Part shown: positions 1-7,539 of the stretch, one piece after another
Layout of the letters: each line of letters opens with the position of its first letter
Position numbering within the stretch: the first letter of the stretch is position 1
Assembly (NCBI GenBank): GCA_019423005.1
Contig: JAHZCF010000088.1
Coordinates: 1-37,524, forward strand
DNA from: Haemophilus sp.
GTDB taxonomy: Bacteria; Pseudomonadota; Gammaproteobacteria; Enterobacterales; Pasteurellaceae
Length of the DNA stretch: 37,524 nt
Direction: 5' to 3'
The notes under the pieces: model-generated
Told to the model about the DNA's origin: nothing
Databases searched by the model: none
What the model saw: the letters and a program-made list of their open reading frames with translations, nothing else
Program-made: the position numbers and the translations under genes

Positions 1-2
1 TC

Positions 3-1277
3 TTATGGGGTATGGGCGTTTGCCAATTCCGTCAAGGTGTAGAAACCGTACGTGCGTTAGCAAGCTTGGCAATGCTTACCGGTAACTTAGGTAAACCAAA
101 TGTTGGTGTAAACCCAGTGCGTGGTCAAAACAACGTACAGGGTGCGTGCGATATGGGTGCGTTATTCAACACATTACCGGGCTATCAAAGTTTTGCTGAC
201 CCGGAAATTAATGCAAAATTTGCGAAAGCTTGGGGCGTACCGTCTATTCCAAGCAAACCAGGTGTACCGTTGAGTGAAGTACCTGAAGCGATCATGGAAG
301 ATAAAATTAAAGCATTCTATATCATGGGTGAAGATACATTACAAACTGAGCCTGATATTAATGCTGTTAAAAAAGCCTTCGAGAAAGTTGAACTTCTTAT
401 CGTTCAAGATATTTTCATGACTCAAACAGCCGCAGAAGCAGATATTTTATTACCTGCGACTTCTTGTGCTGAACATGAAGGTGTATATAGTGCTGCTGAC
501 CGTGGTTTCCAACGTTTCTATAAAGCCGTTGAACCAACCGGCGACGTCAAGGATGACTGGGTAATCATTAGCGAACTTGCTACAGCAATGGGCTACCCAA
601 TGCACTATAACAATACCAAAGAAATTTGGGATGAACTTCGTTCGCTTTGTCCAATTTACAAAGGGGCAACTTACGAAAAAATGGAAGGCTTGGGTTATAT
701 CCAATGGCCATGTACTGATGAAGGCCCTGAAGATCAAGGCACAACATACTTGTATAAAGGCCAAATCTTCGACCGTCCTAACGGCAAAGCTGAGTTCTTC
801 GCTTGTGATTGGGAGCCACCAATGGAAGATCTTTCTGAAGAGTTCCCATTGGTACTTTCTACCGTGCGTGAAGTCGGTCACTATTCTTGCCGTTCAATGA
901 CAGGTAACTGCCGCGCTCTAGCTGCACTTGCAGATGAGCCGGGATTCGTACAAATGAACGATCAAGATGCCAAAGAATTAGGCATTAAAAACAACGATTT
1001 GGTTTGGATTGCCTCATCACGTGGTAAAGTTATTTCTCGCGCAGATGTGAGCACGCGTACTAACAAAGGCGCTTGTTATATGACCTACCAATGGTGGATC
1101 GGTAAATGTAACGAATTAACCGCTGAACATTTGAACCCGGGTTCAAGAACGCCGGAATACAAATATAGCGCGGTTCGTATTGATAAAATCGAAGACCAAG
1201 CCTGGGCTGAACGCTATGTGGTAACTGAATACGCGAAATTAAAAAATCGCTTAAAAGAAACCGCACTTGTGGCTTGA
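3..1277 (+). CDS. fdhF: Formate dehydrogenase H, catalytic subunit, C-terminal part (5' end outside window)
   Basis: This is the C-terminal 425 or so residues of a molybdopterin-dependent formate dehydrogenase; the reading frame enters from the left edge. The segments LTGNLGKPNVGVNPVRGQNN, LPATSCAEHEG, ADRGFQRF, STVREVGHYSCRSMTGNC and YMTYQWWIGKCNELT follow E. coli FdhF closely from memory, including the cofactor-binding molydopterin dinucleotide domain at the C-terminus. FdhF oxidises formate to CO2 and, in formate hydrogenlyase, feeds electrons to a [NiFe] hydrogenase. About 290 N-terminal residues, including the 4Fe-4S site and the selenocysteine or cysteine residue, lie upstream and cannot be judged. 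The neighbouring nickel importer and hyp genes support a formate-hydrogenlyase role. A perfect uptake signal (1260-1268) encodes part of the last residues, and a strong terminator follows. Confidence 0.93.
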   Translation, partial: LWGMGVCQFRQGVETVRALASLAMLTGNLGKPNVGVNPVRGQNNVQGACDMGALFNTLPGYQSFADPEINAKFAKAWGVPSIPSKPGVPLSEVPEAIMEDKIKAFYIMGEDTLQTEPDINAVKKAFEKVELLIVQDIFMTQTAAEADILLPATSCAEHEGVYSAADRGFQRFYKAVEPTGDVKDDWVIISELATAMGYPMHYNNTKEIWDELRSLCPIYKGATYEKMEGLGYIQWPCTDEGPEDQGTTYLYKGQIFDRPNGKAEFFACDWEPPMEDLSEEFPLVLSTVREVGHYSCRSMTGNCRALAALADEPGFVQMNDQDAKELGIKNNDLVWIASSRGKVISRADVSTRTNKGACYMTYQWWIGKCNELTAEHLNPGSRTPEYKYSAVRIDKIEDQAWAERYVVTEYAKLKNRLKETALVA

Positions 1278-1297
1278 TTAGTGTCATAAATGAATGA

Positions 1298-1328
1298 CGG
1301 GCGAACTTAAATGGTTCGCCCGTTTTTT
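1298..1328 (+). terminator. Rho-independent terminator of fdhF
   Basis: A perfect 9-bp stem CGGGCGAAC/GTTCGCCCG (1298-1306 with 1314-1322) has a 7-nt loop and is followed by six T residues. It lies 21 nt after the fdhF stop. It also separates fdhF from the convergent nikO, but in that direction no T-run follows, so it works mainly on the plus strand. Confidence 0.9.
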
Positions 1329-1360
1329 ATTGAATTATTTCTTACGCATGATGAACGCAT

Positions 1361-2002
1361 TTAGTCATCGTTATCCGTAGCTAAAGATAAACAGGAATCC
1401 GCAAGTGTTTCACTAAAGTGTAAATCATGTGAAGCAATAAGCATTGGCAACTGTAATTCGCGTAAAAGTGCGGTCAGTTTGGCGATATTTTTTACATCGA
1501 GTCCATTCGTTGGCTCATCAAGTAATAATACTTTTGGCTGCATCGCCAGTACGCCGGCTAGCGCAGTAAAATTCTGTTCACCACCAGATAAGGTATTCAC
1601 AGAGCGATCTTTTAATCCAACAATATTTAGACGCTCCAACTGTTGTAATGCAATTTGATAGGCTTCATCTCTGTTCAATCCTTGATTGAGAGGACCAAAG
1701 GCCACATCATCAAGTACAGTTGGGCCGAAAAGTTGATCGCCAGCATATTGGAAACAGATGCCTACCTTTCCACGTAGTGGTACAAAATCTTTTTCTTGTC
1801 TACATACATTACCGAACCAGCGAATTTCTCCTTGTTGGTAAGGTATAAAACCTAATAAGCAATGTAGTAATGTCGATTTCCCACAACCAATATCACCTTG
1901 TAAAAAAAGGCGATGGCCTTCAGGGAGTTCAAAAGAAAGGTTATCAATAATCACGCGTTGCTCGCGCATGATCTGTAATTGTTTGACTTCGAGGACGTTC
2001 AT
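1361..2002 (-). CDS. nikO: Nickel ECF transporter ATPase NikO
   Basis: This is the ATP-binding subunit of an energy-coupling-factor type nickel (or cobalt) importer. The 213-residue protein shows Walker A GDIGCGKST near residues 36-44, the Q-loop CFQYAGDQLF, which is typical of CbiO/NikO proteins, the signature LSGGE, and Walker B VLLLDEP followed by a switch histidine in ASHD. The ATG at 2002 shares one base with the nikQ stop codon, so the two are translationally coupled; an upstream TTG is less likely. Two residues after the signature (QN in place of the usual basic pair) are unusual. It is the last gene of nikKLMQO. Nickel rather than cobalt is inferred from nikK, nikL, nimR and the hyp genes nearby. 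Confidence 0.9.
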   Translation of the reverse strand: MNVLEVKQLQIMREQRVIIDNLSFELPEGHRLFLQGDIGCGKSTLLHCLLGFIPYQQGEIRWFGNVCRQEKDFVPLRGKVGICFQYAGDQLFGPTVLDDVAFGPLNQGLNRDEAYQIALQQLERLNIVGLKDRSVNTLSGGEQNFTALAGVLAMQPKVLLLDEPTNGLDVKNIAKLTALLRELQLPMLIASHDLHFSETLADSCLSLATDNDD

Positions 2003-2646
2003 CAAGATTTATCCTGTGTTTTTTTCACATCATGCAGCTGAAAGCCACGAGCTTTTAGCGCCATTTCTGTTTTTTCTGCTTTAACGAGTGCATGAATTAA
2101 TAATAGGGCGACACTCTGCGCCGCGATAAATAAGGTTCTGCCATTAAGTTTTGGCTGGTAGCCACGTGCTCGCATTGCCATATCCATCTTTTTATGTACT
2201 TCACTGAACACTGAAATATAGCGCACAGTGAGAACAAATAGGTGAAGTAGTTTTTCAGGTAATGGCAAACGGCACAATGCTTGCAATAAAAGGCTCTCGT
2301 TCATATCAATTAACAAGAGTCGAGTTAGACTTAAAATCAAATTGAAACGTAGTGTGATGAGCAGTGCAAGCTGAATCCCTATTAGATTTAATGCTAAACT
2401 TTGTTCGGTGATTTTCCAGCTTAAGGTTAACCAAACAAGCAAAGTGAAGAAATTTAGTTTTAGCCAATATTTAAAATAACCGGCAAGGGATTTTCGATAG
2501 CGTATTAGCGCAATAAATAATCCACTGAGTACCACAAGATTGAGGATAACAAGCGTTGAAATATGTGTCATTGTGCTGACGATAAGTCCACACAAAAACA
2601 CATAAATTAATCGTAAGTGCGGTTGGAAAATAGCAAGAAAATTCAT
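2002..2646 (-). CDS. nikQ: Nickel ECF transporter transmembrane subunit NikQ (CbiQ family)
   Basis: This is the T-component (coupling membrane protein) of the nickel ECF importer, 214 residues. Several hydrophobic segments fill the first half. The second half carries the CbiQ-type cytoplasmic coupling motifs: AMRARGYQPK (around residues 157-166) and ALKARGFQLHD near the C-terminus, the paired Ala-Arg-Gly helices that contact the ATPases. Its ATG overlaps the nikM stop as ATGA, and its own stop overlaps the nikO start. A perfect uptake signal (2615-2623) lies in its 5' coding part. Confidence 0.92.
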   Translation of the reverse strand: MNFLAIFQPHLRLIYVFLCGLIVSTMTHISTLVILNLVVLSGLFIALIRYRKSLAGYFKYWLKLNFFTLLVWLTLSWKITEQSLALNLIGIQLALLITLRFNLILSLTRLLLIDMNESLLLQALCRLPLPEKLLHLFVLTVRYISVFSEVHKKMDMAMRARGYQPKLNGRTLFIAAQSVALLLIHALVKAEKTEMALKARGFQLHDVKKTQDKS

Positions 2647-3254
2647 TTCACCACACTGAGCGCTGTTGGATACATTTTGTTTAACAATAAGACCACACCA
2701 ACACTGACGATACTGTCGATAATAAATACAGGGATATGTGATATCACCAGTAACATGATCAGATCGCTGTAGGCTTTACCACCATCTAATGCTAAGACAA
2801 GAGAGGCAAGCAAGGCTGAACCGCCAACGCCGATCACGCCAGCACCAATACCGGCAGTAATTTGAGTGCGACGGGAATTGTCATTTTCAAGTCTTTTTGC
2901 AAATAGCCAATGTACAAGAAGGGCAGGCAATGCCATCACACATAAATTGACACCAAGCACGGCAAATCCACCGAAGGAAAAGAGCAAGACTTGTAATACC
3001 AATGCGATTAAAAAGGCAGGGAATACCGCCCAACCAAGAAATAGACCGGCCATGCCGTTTAAGATGAGATGCACGCTGCCAATGCCAACTGGTACATGAA
3101 TGGTACCGGCAACAAAAAAGGCAGCGGCAAACAATGCCGTTAGCGGCAATTGCTGCGAATTGAGGCGTTTCAGGCCAATCATTACGCAGACTAATGCGAC
3201 AGCTGCACCTCCAAGCAATACGGGGGTATGCAACACACCTTCCGATAAATGCAT
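2643..3254 (-). CDS. nikM: Nickel ECF transporter substrate-specific subunit NikM
   Basis: This is the S-component that selects the metal. I chose the start at 3254 because the mature sequence must begin Met-His (MHLSEGVL), the N-terminal amine and His2 being the metal ligands known for CbiM/NikM proteins. That start lies one base after the nikL stop, whereas the longer frame from 3281 would overlap nikL. The protein has 203 residues, multiple hydrophobic helices and a conserved block (VPVGIGSVHLILNGMAG) with the second His of the metal site. Separate NikL and NikK proteins replace the N-terminal fusion or NikN seen in other ECF nickel systems. Confidence 0.92.
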   Translation of the reverse strand: MHLSEGVLHTPVLLGGAAVALVCVMIGLKRLNSQQLPLTALFAAAFFVAGTIHVPVGIGSVHLILNGMAGLFLGWAVFPAFLIALVLQVLLFSFGGFAVLGVNLCVMALPALLVHWLFAKRLENDNSRRTQITAGIGAGVIGVGGSALLASLVLALDGGKAYSDLIMLLVISHIPVFIIDSIVSVGVVLLLNKMYPTALSVVK

Positions 3255-3255
3255 A

Positions 3256-3759
3256 TTATCTTTCCTTAGATTGCGACGCACGCGTCATTTTTGAGGCTCT
3301 AATCAATGCCCATAAGCCAAAAATACCAACAATATAACCGATACCACCAATAATATCGTGCAGGTAAATTTTGTCTTTTAATTTAGAAATATCTTCGCGG
3401 ACCAACATCAATGCATTGTCACTATTATTAGTAGCTTGTGCAGATACTCTGTTGGCAACAATTGAGGCTCGATGTCCTTCTTCACCTTCTATCACTACTT
3501 TAATGGCACCTTCGGCAGTGGTATTGATCGGATAGGCAAATTGCCCATCGCGATCCGTTTTGCCTTCCAATAGAGGGGAGTCCTGACCAGCTTGCAAAAT
3601 TTCCATATAGGTTTCTGCCGCTGGGGTCATATCGGAATAATAGGCTTTGCCAGAGACTGTGTGTCCATCATATTGTGCAAAAACATGCAAACTATGAGCC
3701 AATGCTGATGGTGCACACAGCCAGGTGAAAAGTGCGGTTAAAAATACAACTTTTTTCAT
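3256..3759 (-). CDS. nikL: Nickel transporter accessory protein NikL
   Basis: This is a periplasmic, membrane-anchored accessory subunit of the nikKLMQO importer. The 167 residues start with a signal peptide (MKKVVFLTALFTWLCAPSAL, then AHS), which puts a histidine next to the mature N-terminus. A beta-rich soluble domain (VSGKAYYSDMTPAAE) and one C-terminal hydrophobic helix (GGIGYIVGIFGLWALI) with basic residues after it follow. The ATG shares one base with the nikK stop and the stop is one base from the nikM start. A perfect uptake signal (3730-3738) lies in the signal-peptide coding region. The transport function is known for the family; its exact role in metal binding is not visible here. 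Confidence 0.87.
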   Translation of the reverse strand: MKKVVFLTALFTWLCAPSALAHSLHVFAQYDGHTVSGKAYYSDMTPAAETYMEILQAGQDSPLLEGKTDRDGQFAYPINTTAEGAIKVVIEGEEGHRASIVANRVSAQATNNSDNALMLVREDISKLKDKIYLHDIIGGIGYIVGIFGLWALIRASKMTRASQSKER

Positions 3760-4442
3760 TATTTCGCATCAAAAGTGAGCATATATTCAACACTACGTTT
3801 GTTATAGTCAGGATTGTCTTTAACCGGCTCATCAAATTCAGCCCAGACTTTGTTATAGCCCGCTTTAGGGGTGAATTGTGCAATACCTTTTTCATTGGTT
3901 AAGTTGAATGGGTGATCTTCGCCTAAACCCACTTTGATGCCTTGCACAGGTTTACCTTTGACTAACACAAGAATGTCCACAGGTTGTCCCGCTTTCGGTT
4001 CACTTTGTGGGATCAATTCATAATCCATGTTGTGTGATTTATTTGCTTGAGCATCCCAGTGTAAAATTGCTTTGCCGAATTTGACTGGATTAACACTAAG
4101 TACAGCATCAGGTGCTTGTTGTTTGGTTTTTTCTACGTATTTACCGCTTGGCAATTTTGACCAAACACCATTATCAAAGCGAATAAATGCGATGGCTGCA
4201 TCTGGTGCGGCAAAGTGTGCTTCGCCTTCTTTAAAGTTTACTGTGGCATTTTGCAATTGGCCTTTAGCATAAAGTAGGCGTACCGCTTTTAATTTGCTTT
4301 GAGGATAGGTTTCAGTTTCCTCATGACCAAATTTAACCACATATTGCCCTTTTGCATCCTTAACAGGCTCCAACCAAACATTATGCGCATTAGCGAGTGA
4401 TGCACCGAATAGTGCAGTGATAAGTAATGCTGTTTTTTTCAT
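3759..4442 (-). CDS. nikK: Periplasmic nickel transporter component NikK (DUF4198-type)
   Basis: This is the first gene of the nickel importer operon. The 227-residue protein has a clean signal peptide ending ASLANA and a mature start HNVWLEPV, the N-terminal His-containing motif typical of NikK and DUF4198 proteins, followed by FGHEETETY and a C-terminal beta-sandwich. It probably binds or delivers nickel in the periplasm to NikM and NikL. A good ribosome-binding site (AAGGAGAA) sits seven bases before the ATG. It is transcribed from the nimR-facing promoter at 4481-4511, so it should respond to nickel through NimR. Confidence 0.88.
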   Translation of the reverse strand: MKKTALLITALFGASLANAHNVWLEPVKDAKGQYVVKFGHEETETYPQSKLKAVRLLYAKGQLQNATVNFKEGEAHFAAPDAAIAFIRFDNGVWSKLPSGKYVEKTKQQAPDAVLSVNPVKFGKAILHWDAQANKSHNMDYELIPQSEPKAGQPVDILVLVKGKPVQGIKVGLGEDHPFNLTNEKGIAQFTPKAGYNKVWAEFDEPVKDNPDYNKRSVEYMLTFDAK

Positions 4443-4480
4443 GGAAGTTCTCCTTTTCTAACATGTGAACACTGTGGTAA

Positions 4481-4511
4481 AGTATAAAATATGAAGTAAC
4501 TTCAGAGTCAA
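4481..4511 (-). promoter_or_regulatory. nikK promoter with 19-bp spacer and NimR-type operator dyad
   Basis: Read on the minus strand, a -35 box TTGACT (4506-4511) and a -10 box TATACT (4481-4486) are separated by exactly 19 bp. The spacer holds a perfect inverted repeat TGAAGT-T-ACTTCA (4492-4504). An overlong spacer with a central dyad is the hallmark of promoters twisted and activated by MerR-family regulators. The divergent gene is nimR, so NimR is the expected regulator. Confidence 0.85.
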
Positions 4512-4528
4512 GGATAATTTAATTAAAA

Positions 4529-4942
4529 ATGAAAATTGGTCAGCTAGCCAATATTGTTGGCTGTACGGTGGAAGCCGTACGTTTCTATGAAAAACAAGGA
4601 TTGATCGAACCCGCCAAGCGAACAATTGGTAATTTTCGCGTTTATACGGAAGAGCATTTGAAACAACTTTCTTTTATTTGCTATTGCCGCAGTTTGGATA
4701 TTTCACTGAAAGAAATCAAAATGTTGCTCAATCCTCAATGTGCCACTCAAGAGCAAGAAAGAGAAATTAATGAGCTGCTAGATCGACATATTCGAGAAGT
4801 ATCAAAACGGATTCATGAATTGGCTCACTTGAGAATTCGCTTAATTCAGCTCAAAGGCAAATGTAGCCAATTTGAACAAAACAATGATTTAATGAATACT
4901 TTATTGCAACATAGCGGCATTAATTTTGTGCCGCTAAAATGA
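4529..4942 (+). CDS. nimR: MerR-family nickel-responsive regulator NimR
   Basis: The 137-residue protein has the MerR winged-helix at the N-terminus (MKIGQLANIVGCTVEAVRFY, then EKQGLIEPAKR, NFRVYTEEHLKQLSFI), followed by a long coiled-coil dimerisation helix (about residues 76-112). Cysteines at about 12, 52, 54, 72 and 112 and histidines in the C-terminal part are candidate metal ligands. A divergent MerR regulator of nikKLMQO has been described in H. influenzae as NimR, and this gene matches in family, size and position. It faces the nikK promoter with a 19-bp spacer and probably represses its own gene through the shared dyad. Confidence 0.88.
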   Translation: MKIGQLANIVGCTVEAVRFYEKQGLIEPAKRTIGNFRVYTEEHLKQLSFICYCRSLDISLKEIKMLLNPQCATQEQEREINELLDRHIREVSKRIHELAHLRIRLIQLKGKCSQFEQNNDLMNTLLQHSGINFVPLK

Positions 4943-5078
4943 TTTCTTGTACGGGTACCAGTAAAAATTTTTCAAACAACGTTTAAATATCGAACAACGA
5001 AACACAGAAACGCTGAAAATAAATATCAAAAAAGAGTAGAATTGGAACAGACTGCTTTTTTATTTTAAGGAGAAAATC
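4943..5078 (+). other. nimR-hypA intergenic region
   Basis: The 136-bp gap holds no ORF and no convincing terminator for nimR. It ends in an AAGGAG ribosome-binding site ahead of hypA. I looked for a sigma-54 site and an FNR box, as in enterobacterial hyp and hydrogenase promoters, and found none that fits. Confidence 0.5.
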
Positions 5079-5420
5079 ATGCATGAGATGTCTCTCTGTC
5101 AGAATATTATGGAAATTATTGATCAACAAAAGAAAAAGCATGAAATCCATGAAGTGACAGATATTTGGCTAGAAATTGGGGCGCTGTCTTGTGTCGAGCA
5201 AAGTGCGGTAGAATTTTGCTTTGAAATTATGCGAAAAGATACCGTTGCTGAAAACTGTCAGTTACATTTTATTCATTTACCTGCGATTGCATGGTGCTGG
5301 CAATGTCAAAAGGAAGTTGAGATTGAAGCCTATCAAGATTGCTGTCCACATTGTCACAGTGCATGTTTACAACGTCGAAGTGGCACCGAATTTAGAGTGA
5401 AAGAAATTGCCGTAAAATAG
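5079..5420 (+). CDS. hypA: Hydrogenase nickel incorporation protein HypA
   Basis: HypA works with HypB to place Ni(II) in the active site of [NiFe] hydrogenases. This 113-residue protein begins MHEMSLC, giving the conserved N-terminal Met-His-Glu nickel site. It carries the structural zinc loop as C73-x2-C76 and C89-x2-C92. The size matches the family (about 113-118). The strong AAGGAG site just upstream supports the start. A 186-bp gap separates it from hypB, so hypBDE may also have their own promoter. A perfect uptake signal lies in the coding region (5211-5219). Confidence 0.95.
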   Translation: MHEMSLCQNIMEIIDQQKKKHEIHEVTDIWLEIGALSCVEQSAVEFCFEIMRKDTVAENCQLHFIHLPAIAWCWQCQKEVEIEAYQDCCPHCHSACLQRRSGTEFRVKEIAVK

Positions 5421-5606
5421 CAAGACGTCTAAATTGGCAAATTTAACCTGATCTTTTGAATATAAAATACGCTAACTACTTGATAGTATGTATTTATCTC
5501 TCTTCAAAGAATATATTTAAGATAGAGAATATGGTATTCTAACGCATGTGAATTACCATAGATTCTAAGTATTTACAGAATAAACGAAAAATTATTGAGG
5601 TGACTT
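5421..5606 (+). promoter_or_regulatory. hypA-hypB intergenic region with an imperfect inverted repeat
   Basis: This 186-bp AT-rich leader has no ORF. At 5531-5559 the arms ATGGTA-TTC and GAAT-TACCAT form an imperfect 9-10 bp inverted repeat separated by about 10 bases; this may be a regulator site or a weak RNA hairpin. Its presence and length suggest separate control of hypBDE. No promoter can be assigned with confidence. Confidence 0.35.
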
Positions 5607-6413
5607 ATGTGTACAACCTGTGGCTGTGGCCATCCAGACCAAGTCAGAATCGGAGAATTACCGCATGTTCATAATGATTCCAATGCGCAACATGCAACAA
5701 AACTACCTAATTTTTCTCACTCCTCCTTCCGCATGCCAGACTCTCCACAACAAGAAGAAACCCAGCAACGATTACTGAAAGTAGAACAAGATATTCTTGG
5801 CGCAAACAATCAATTAGCCGATATGAATCGTCGCTTTTTTGCCAATCAACACATTTTGGCACTTAATCTTGTTTCAAGTCCTGGTTCAGGCAAAACAACC
5901 TTATTGACGACCACACTAAACGCATTAAAAAATGACTATCCTTGTTATGTGATCGAAGGGGATCAACAAACAGAAAATGATGCAGATCGTATTCGTCAAA
6001 CGGGTGTGCCGGCGATTCAAGTTAATACGGGCAAAGGTTGTCACTTAGATGCACAAATGATTGGTAATGCATTGGTGAAATTGCAGCCACAGGAAAATAG
6101 TCTGATGTTTATTGAAAATGTCGGAAACCTAGTCTGCCCATCAGAGTTTGATTTAGGCGAGCATGCTAAAGTGGTGATCTTATCCGTGACAGAAGGCGAA
6201 GATAAACCGCTGAAATATCCACATATGTTTGCGGCTTCGAAATTAATGATTTTAAACAAAGTAGATTTACTGCCGTACTTAAATTTCGATGTGGAAAAAT
6301 GTATTGCTTATGCGAAACAAGTGAATCCAACAATTGAGGTTATCCAGTTGTCTTCTCAAAGTGGAGAAGGGTTACAGCAATGGCTAGACTGGTTAAAAGC
6401 GCAAGAACGATAG
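5607..6413 (+). CDS. hypB: Hydrogenase nickel incorporation GTPase HypB
   Basis: HypB is the GTPase that passes nickel to the hydrogenase large subunit through HypA. The 268-residue protein starts MCTTCGCG, the high-affinity nickel motif C-x2-C-G-C found in E. coli-type HypB. A short histidine-containing linker (about residues 20-40) may store metal, though it is far less histidine-rich than in rhizobial HypB. The G domain has the P-loop PGSGKTT (92-98), the metal-binding GKGCHL, ENVGNLVCP, and the guanine specificity motif NKVDLLP. A GAGGTGA ribosome-binding site precedes the ATG. Nine bases separate it from hypD, with no hypC between them. Confidence 0.96.
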   Translation: MCTTCGCGHPDQVRIGELPHVHNDSNAQHATKLPNFSHSSFRMPDSPQQEETQQRLLKVEQDILGANNQLADMNRRFFANQHILALNLVSSPGSGKTTLLTTTLNALKNDYPCYVIEGDQQTENDADRIRQTGVPAIQVNTGKGCHLDAQMIGNALVKLQPQENSLMFIENVGNLVCPSEFDLGEHAKVVILSVTEGEDKPLKYPHMFAASKLMILNKVDLLPYLNFDVEKCIAYAKQVNPTIEVIQLSSQSGEGLQQWLDWLKAQER

Positions 6414-6422
6414 GAGCATCAA

Positions 6423-7535
6423 ATGCAGTTTGTTGATGAATTTCGTGATCCTGAACTGGCTAAAAGTTTGTTACAGCGACTACAAAAAGTAATGGAAAAC
6501 CAACCGCACTTTACGCCAGAAAATCCGTTATATCTGATGGAGGTCTGTGGCGGACATACTCATACCATTTTTAAATTTGGGCTGGATCGTTTATTACCCA
6601 AAAGTATTGAATTTATTCACGGTCCAGGCTGCCCTGTGTGTGTATTACCGATGGGGCGAATTGATGTATGTATTGAGATTGCTCGTCGCCCCGAAGTAAT
6701 TTTCTGTACTTTCGGTGATGCCATGCGAGTACGTGGACGTTTAGGTTCATTATTAGAAGCCAAAGCACAGGGCGCGGATGTTCGTATTGTTTATTCACCA
6801 CTTGATGCGTTGAATATCGCATTGAATAATCCAGACAAAAAAGTGGTGTTCTTTTCACTCGGTTTTGAAACAACTATGCCGAGTGCCGCAATTACCTTGC
6901 AACAAGCTAAAAAACAGCAGGTAAAAAACTTTTTTGTGGTATGCCAAAATATTACCATCATTCCGACATTACACAGCTTATTGTCACAAGGACAAGTCAA
7001 AATTGACGGCTTCCTTGCACCAGGTCATGTTAGCATGGTGATTGGTTCTGAACCTTATCAGGAATTGTGTGACACCTATCATAAGCCTTTTGTGATCACC
7101 GGTTTTGAGCCTTTAGATATCCTACAAGCAATTTTAATGTTGGTGACACAGATTGTTGAAAAACGCAGTGAAGTGGAAAATCAGTATAAACGCATTGTGC
7201 ACCAGCATGGTAATGTGTTGGCGCAACAGGCAATCAGCGAAGTGTTCCGCTTGAAAGCCAGCAGCGAATGGCGTGGATTAGGCGAAATTGCAGAATCAGG
7301 CGTAGAACTGACAGATGATTATCAATGCTTTGATGCAGAAGCGCATTTTGCTTGTCAGCCACATCAAGTTGCCGATGATCCTGATTCTCGCTGCGGCGAT
7401 GTATTAATCGGAAAATGTAAGCCAGCGGATTGCCCATTATTTGCTAAAAAATGTAATCCTGACAATGCCTATGGTGCATTGATGGTATCTTCCGAAGGGG
7501 CATGTGCGGCCTATTATCAATATAGACGGGAATAA
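6423..7535 (+). CDS. hypD: Hydrogenase formation protein HypD
   Basis: HypD is the iron-sulfur scaffold on which the Fe(CN)2CO unit of [NiFe] hydrogenases is assembled together with HypC and HypE. The 370-residue protein has the invariant CGGHTH motif (Cys42), GPGCPVCVLP (Cys70 and Cys73), FGDAMRVRG, and PGHVSMVIG. The 4Fe-4S cysteines lie in the C-terminal part (SRCGDVLIGKCKPADCPLF). All expected motifs are intact, so it looks active. Its usual partner HypC is not encoded beside it. It lies in an operon-like array with hypB and hypE. Confidence 0.96.
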   Translation: MQFVDEFRDPELAKSLLQRLQKVMENQPHFTPENPLYLMEVCGGHTHTIFKFGLDRLLPKSIEFIHGPGCPVCVLPMGRIDVCIEIARRPEVIFCTFGDAMRVRGRLGSLLEAKAQGADVRIVYSPLDALNIALNNPDKKVVFFSLGFETTMPSAAITLQQAKKQQVKNFFVVCQNITIIPTLHSLLSQGQVKIDGFLAPGHVSMVIGSEPYQELCDTYHKPFVITGFEPLDILQAILMLVTQIVEKRSEVENQYKRIVHQHGNVLAQQAISEVFRLKASSEWRGLGEIAESGVELTDDYQCFDAEAHFACQPHQVADDPDSRCGDVLIGKCKPADCPLFAKKCNPDNAYGALMVSSEGACAAYYQYRRE

Positions 7536-7539
7536 AACA

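Noticed and set aside
450..881. Open frame on the minus strand within fdhF, 143 codons
   Set aside because: It lies antisense to the strongly conserved FdhF frame and has no family features.
2866..3294. Plus-strand open frames antisense to nikM
   Set aside because: They are shadow frames of the nikM gene, with low-complexity product and no ribosome-binding site.
4443..4528. Cobalamin or nickel riboswitch ahead of the nik operon
   Set aside because: The leader is only about 40 nt and fully explained by a MerR-type promoter; no riboswitch-like structure is visible.
5041..5065. Possible sigma-54 promoter (TTGGAACAGACTGCT) before hypA
   Set aside because: The GG and GC elements are eight bases apart instead of ten, and the cytosine after GG is missing.
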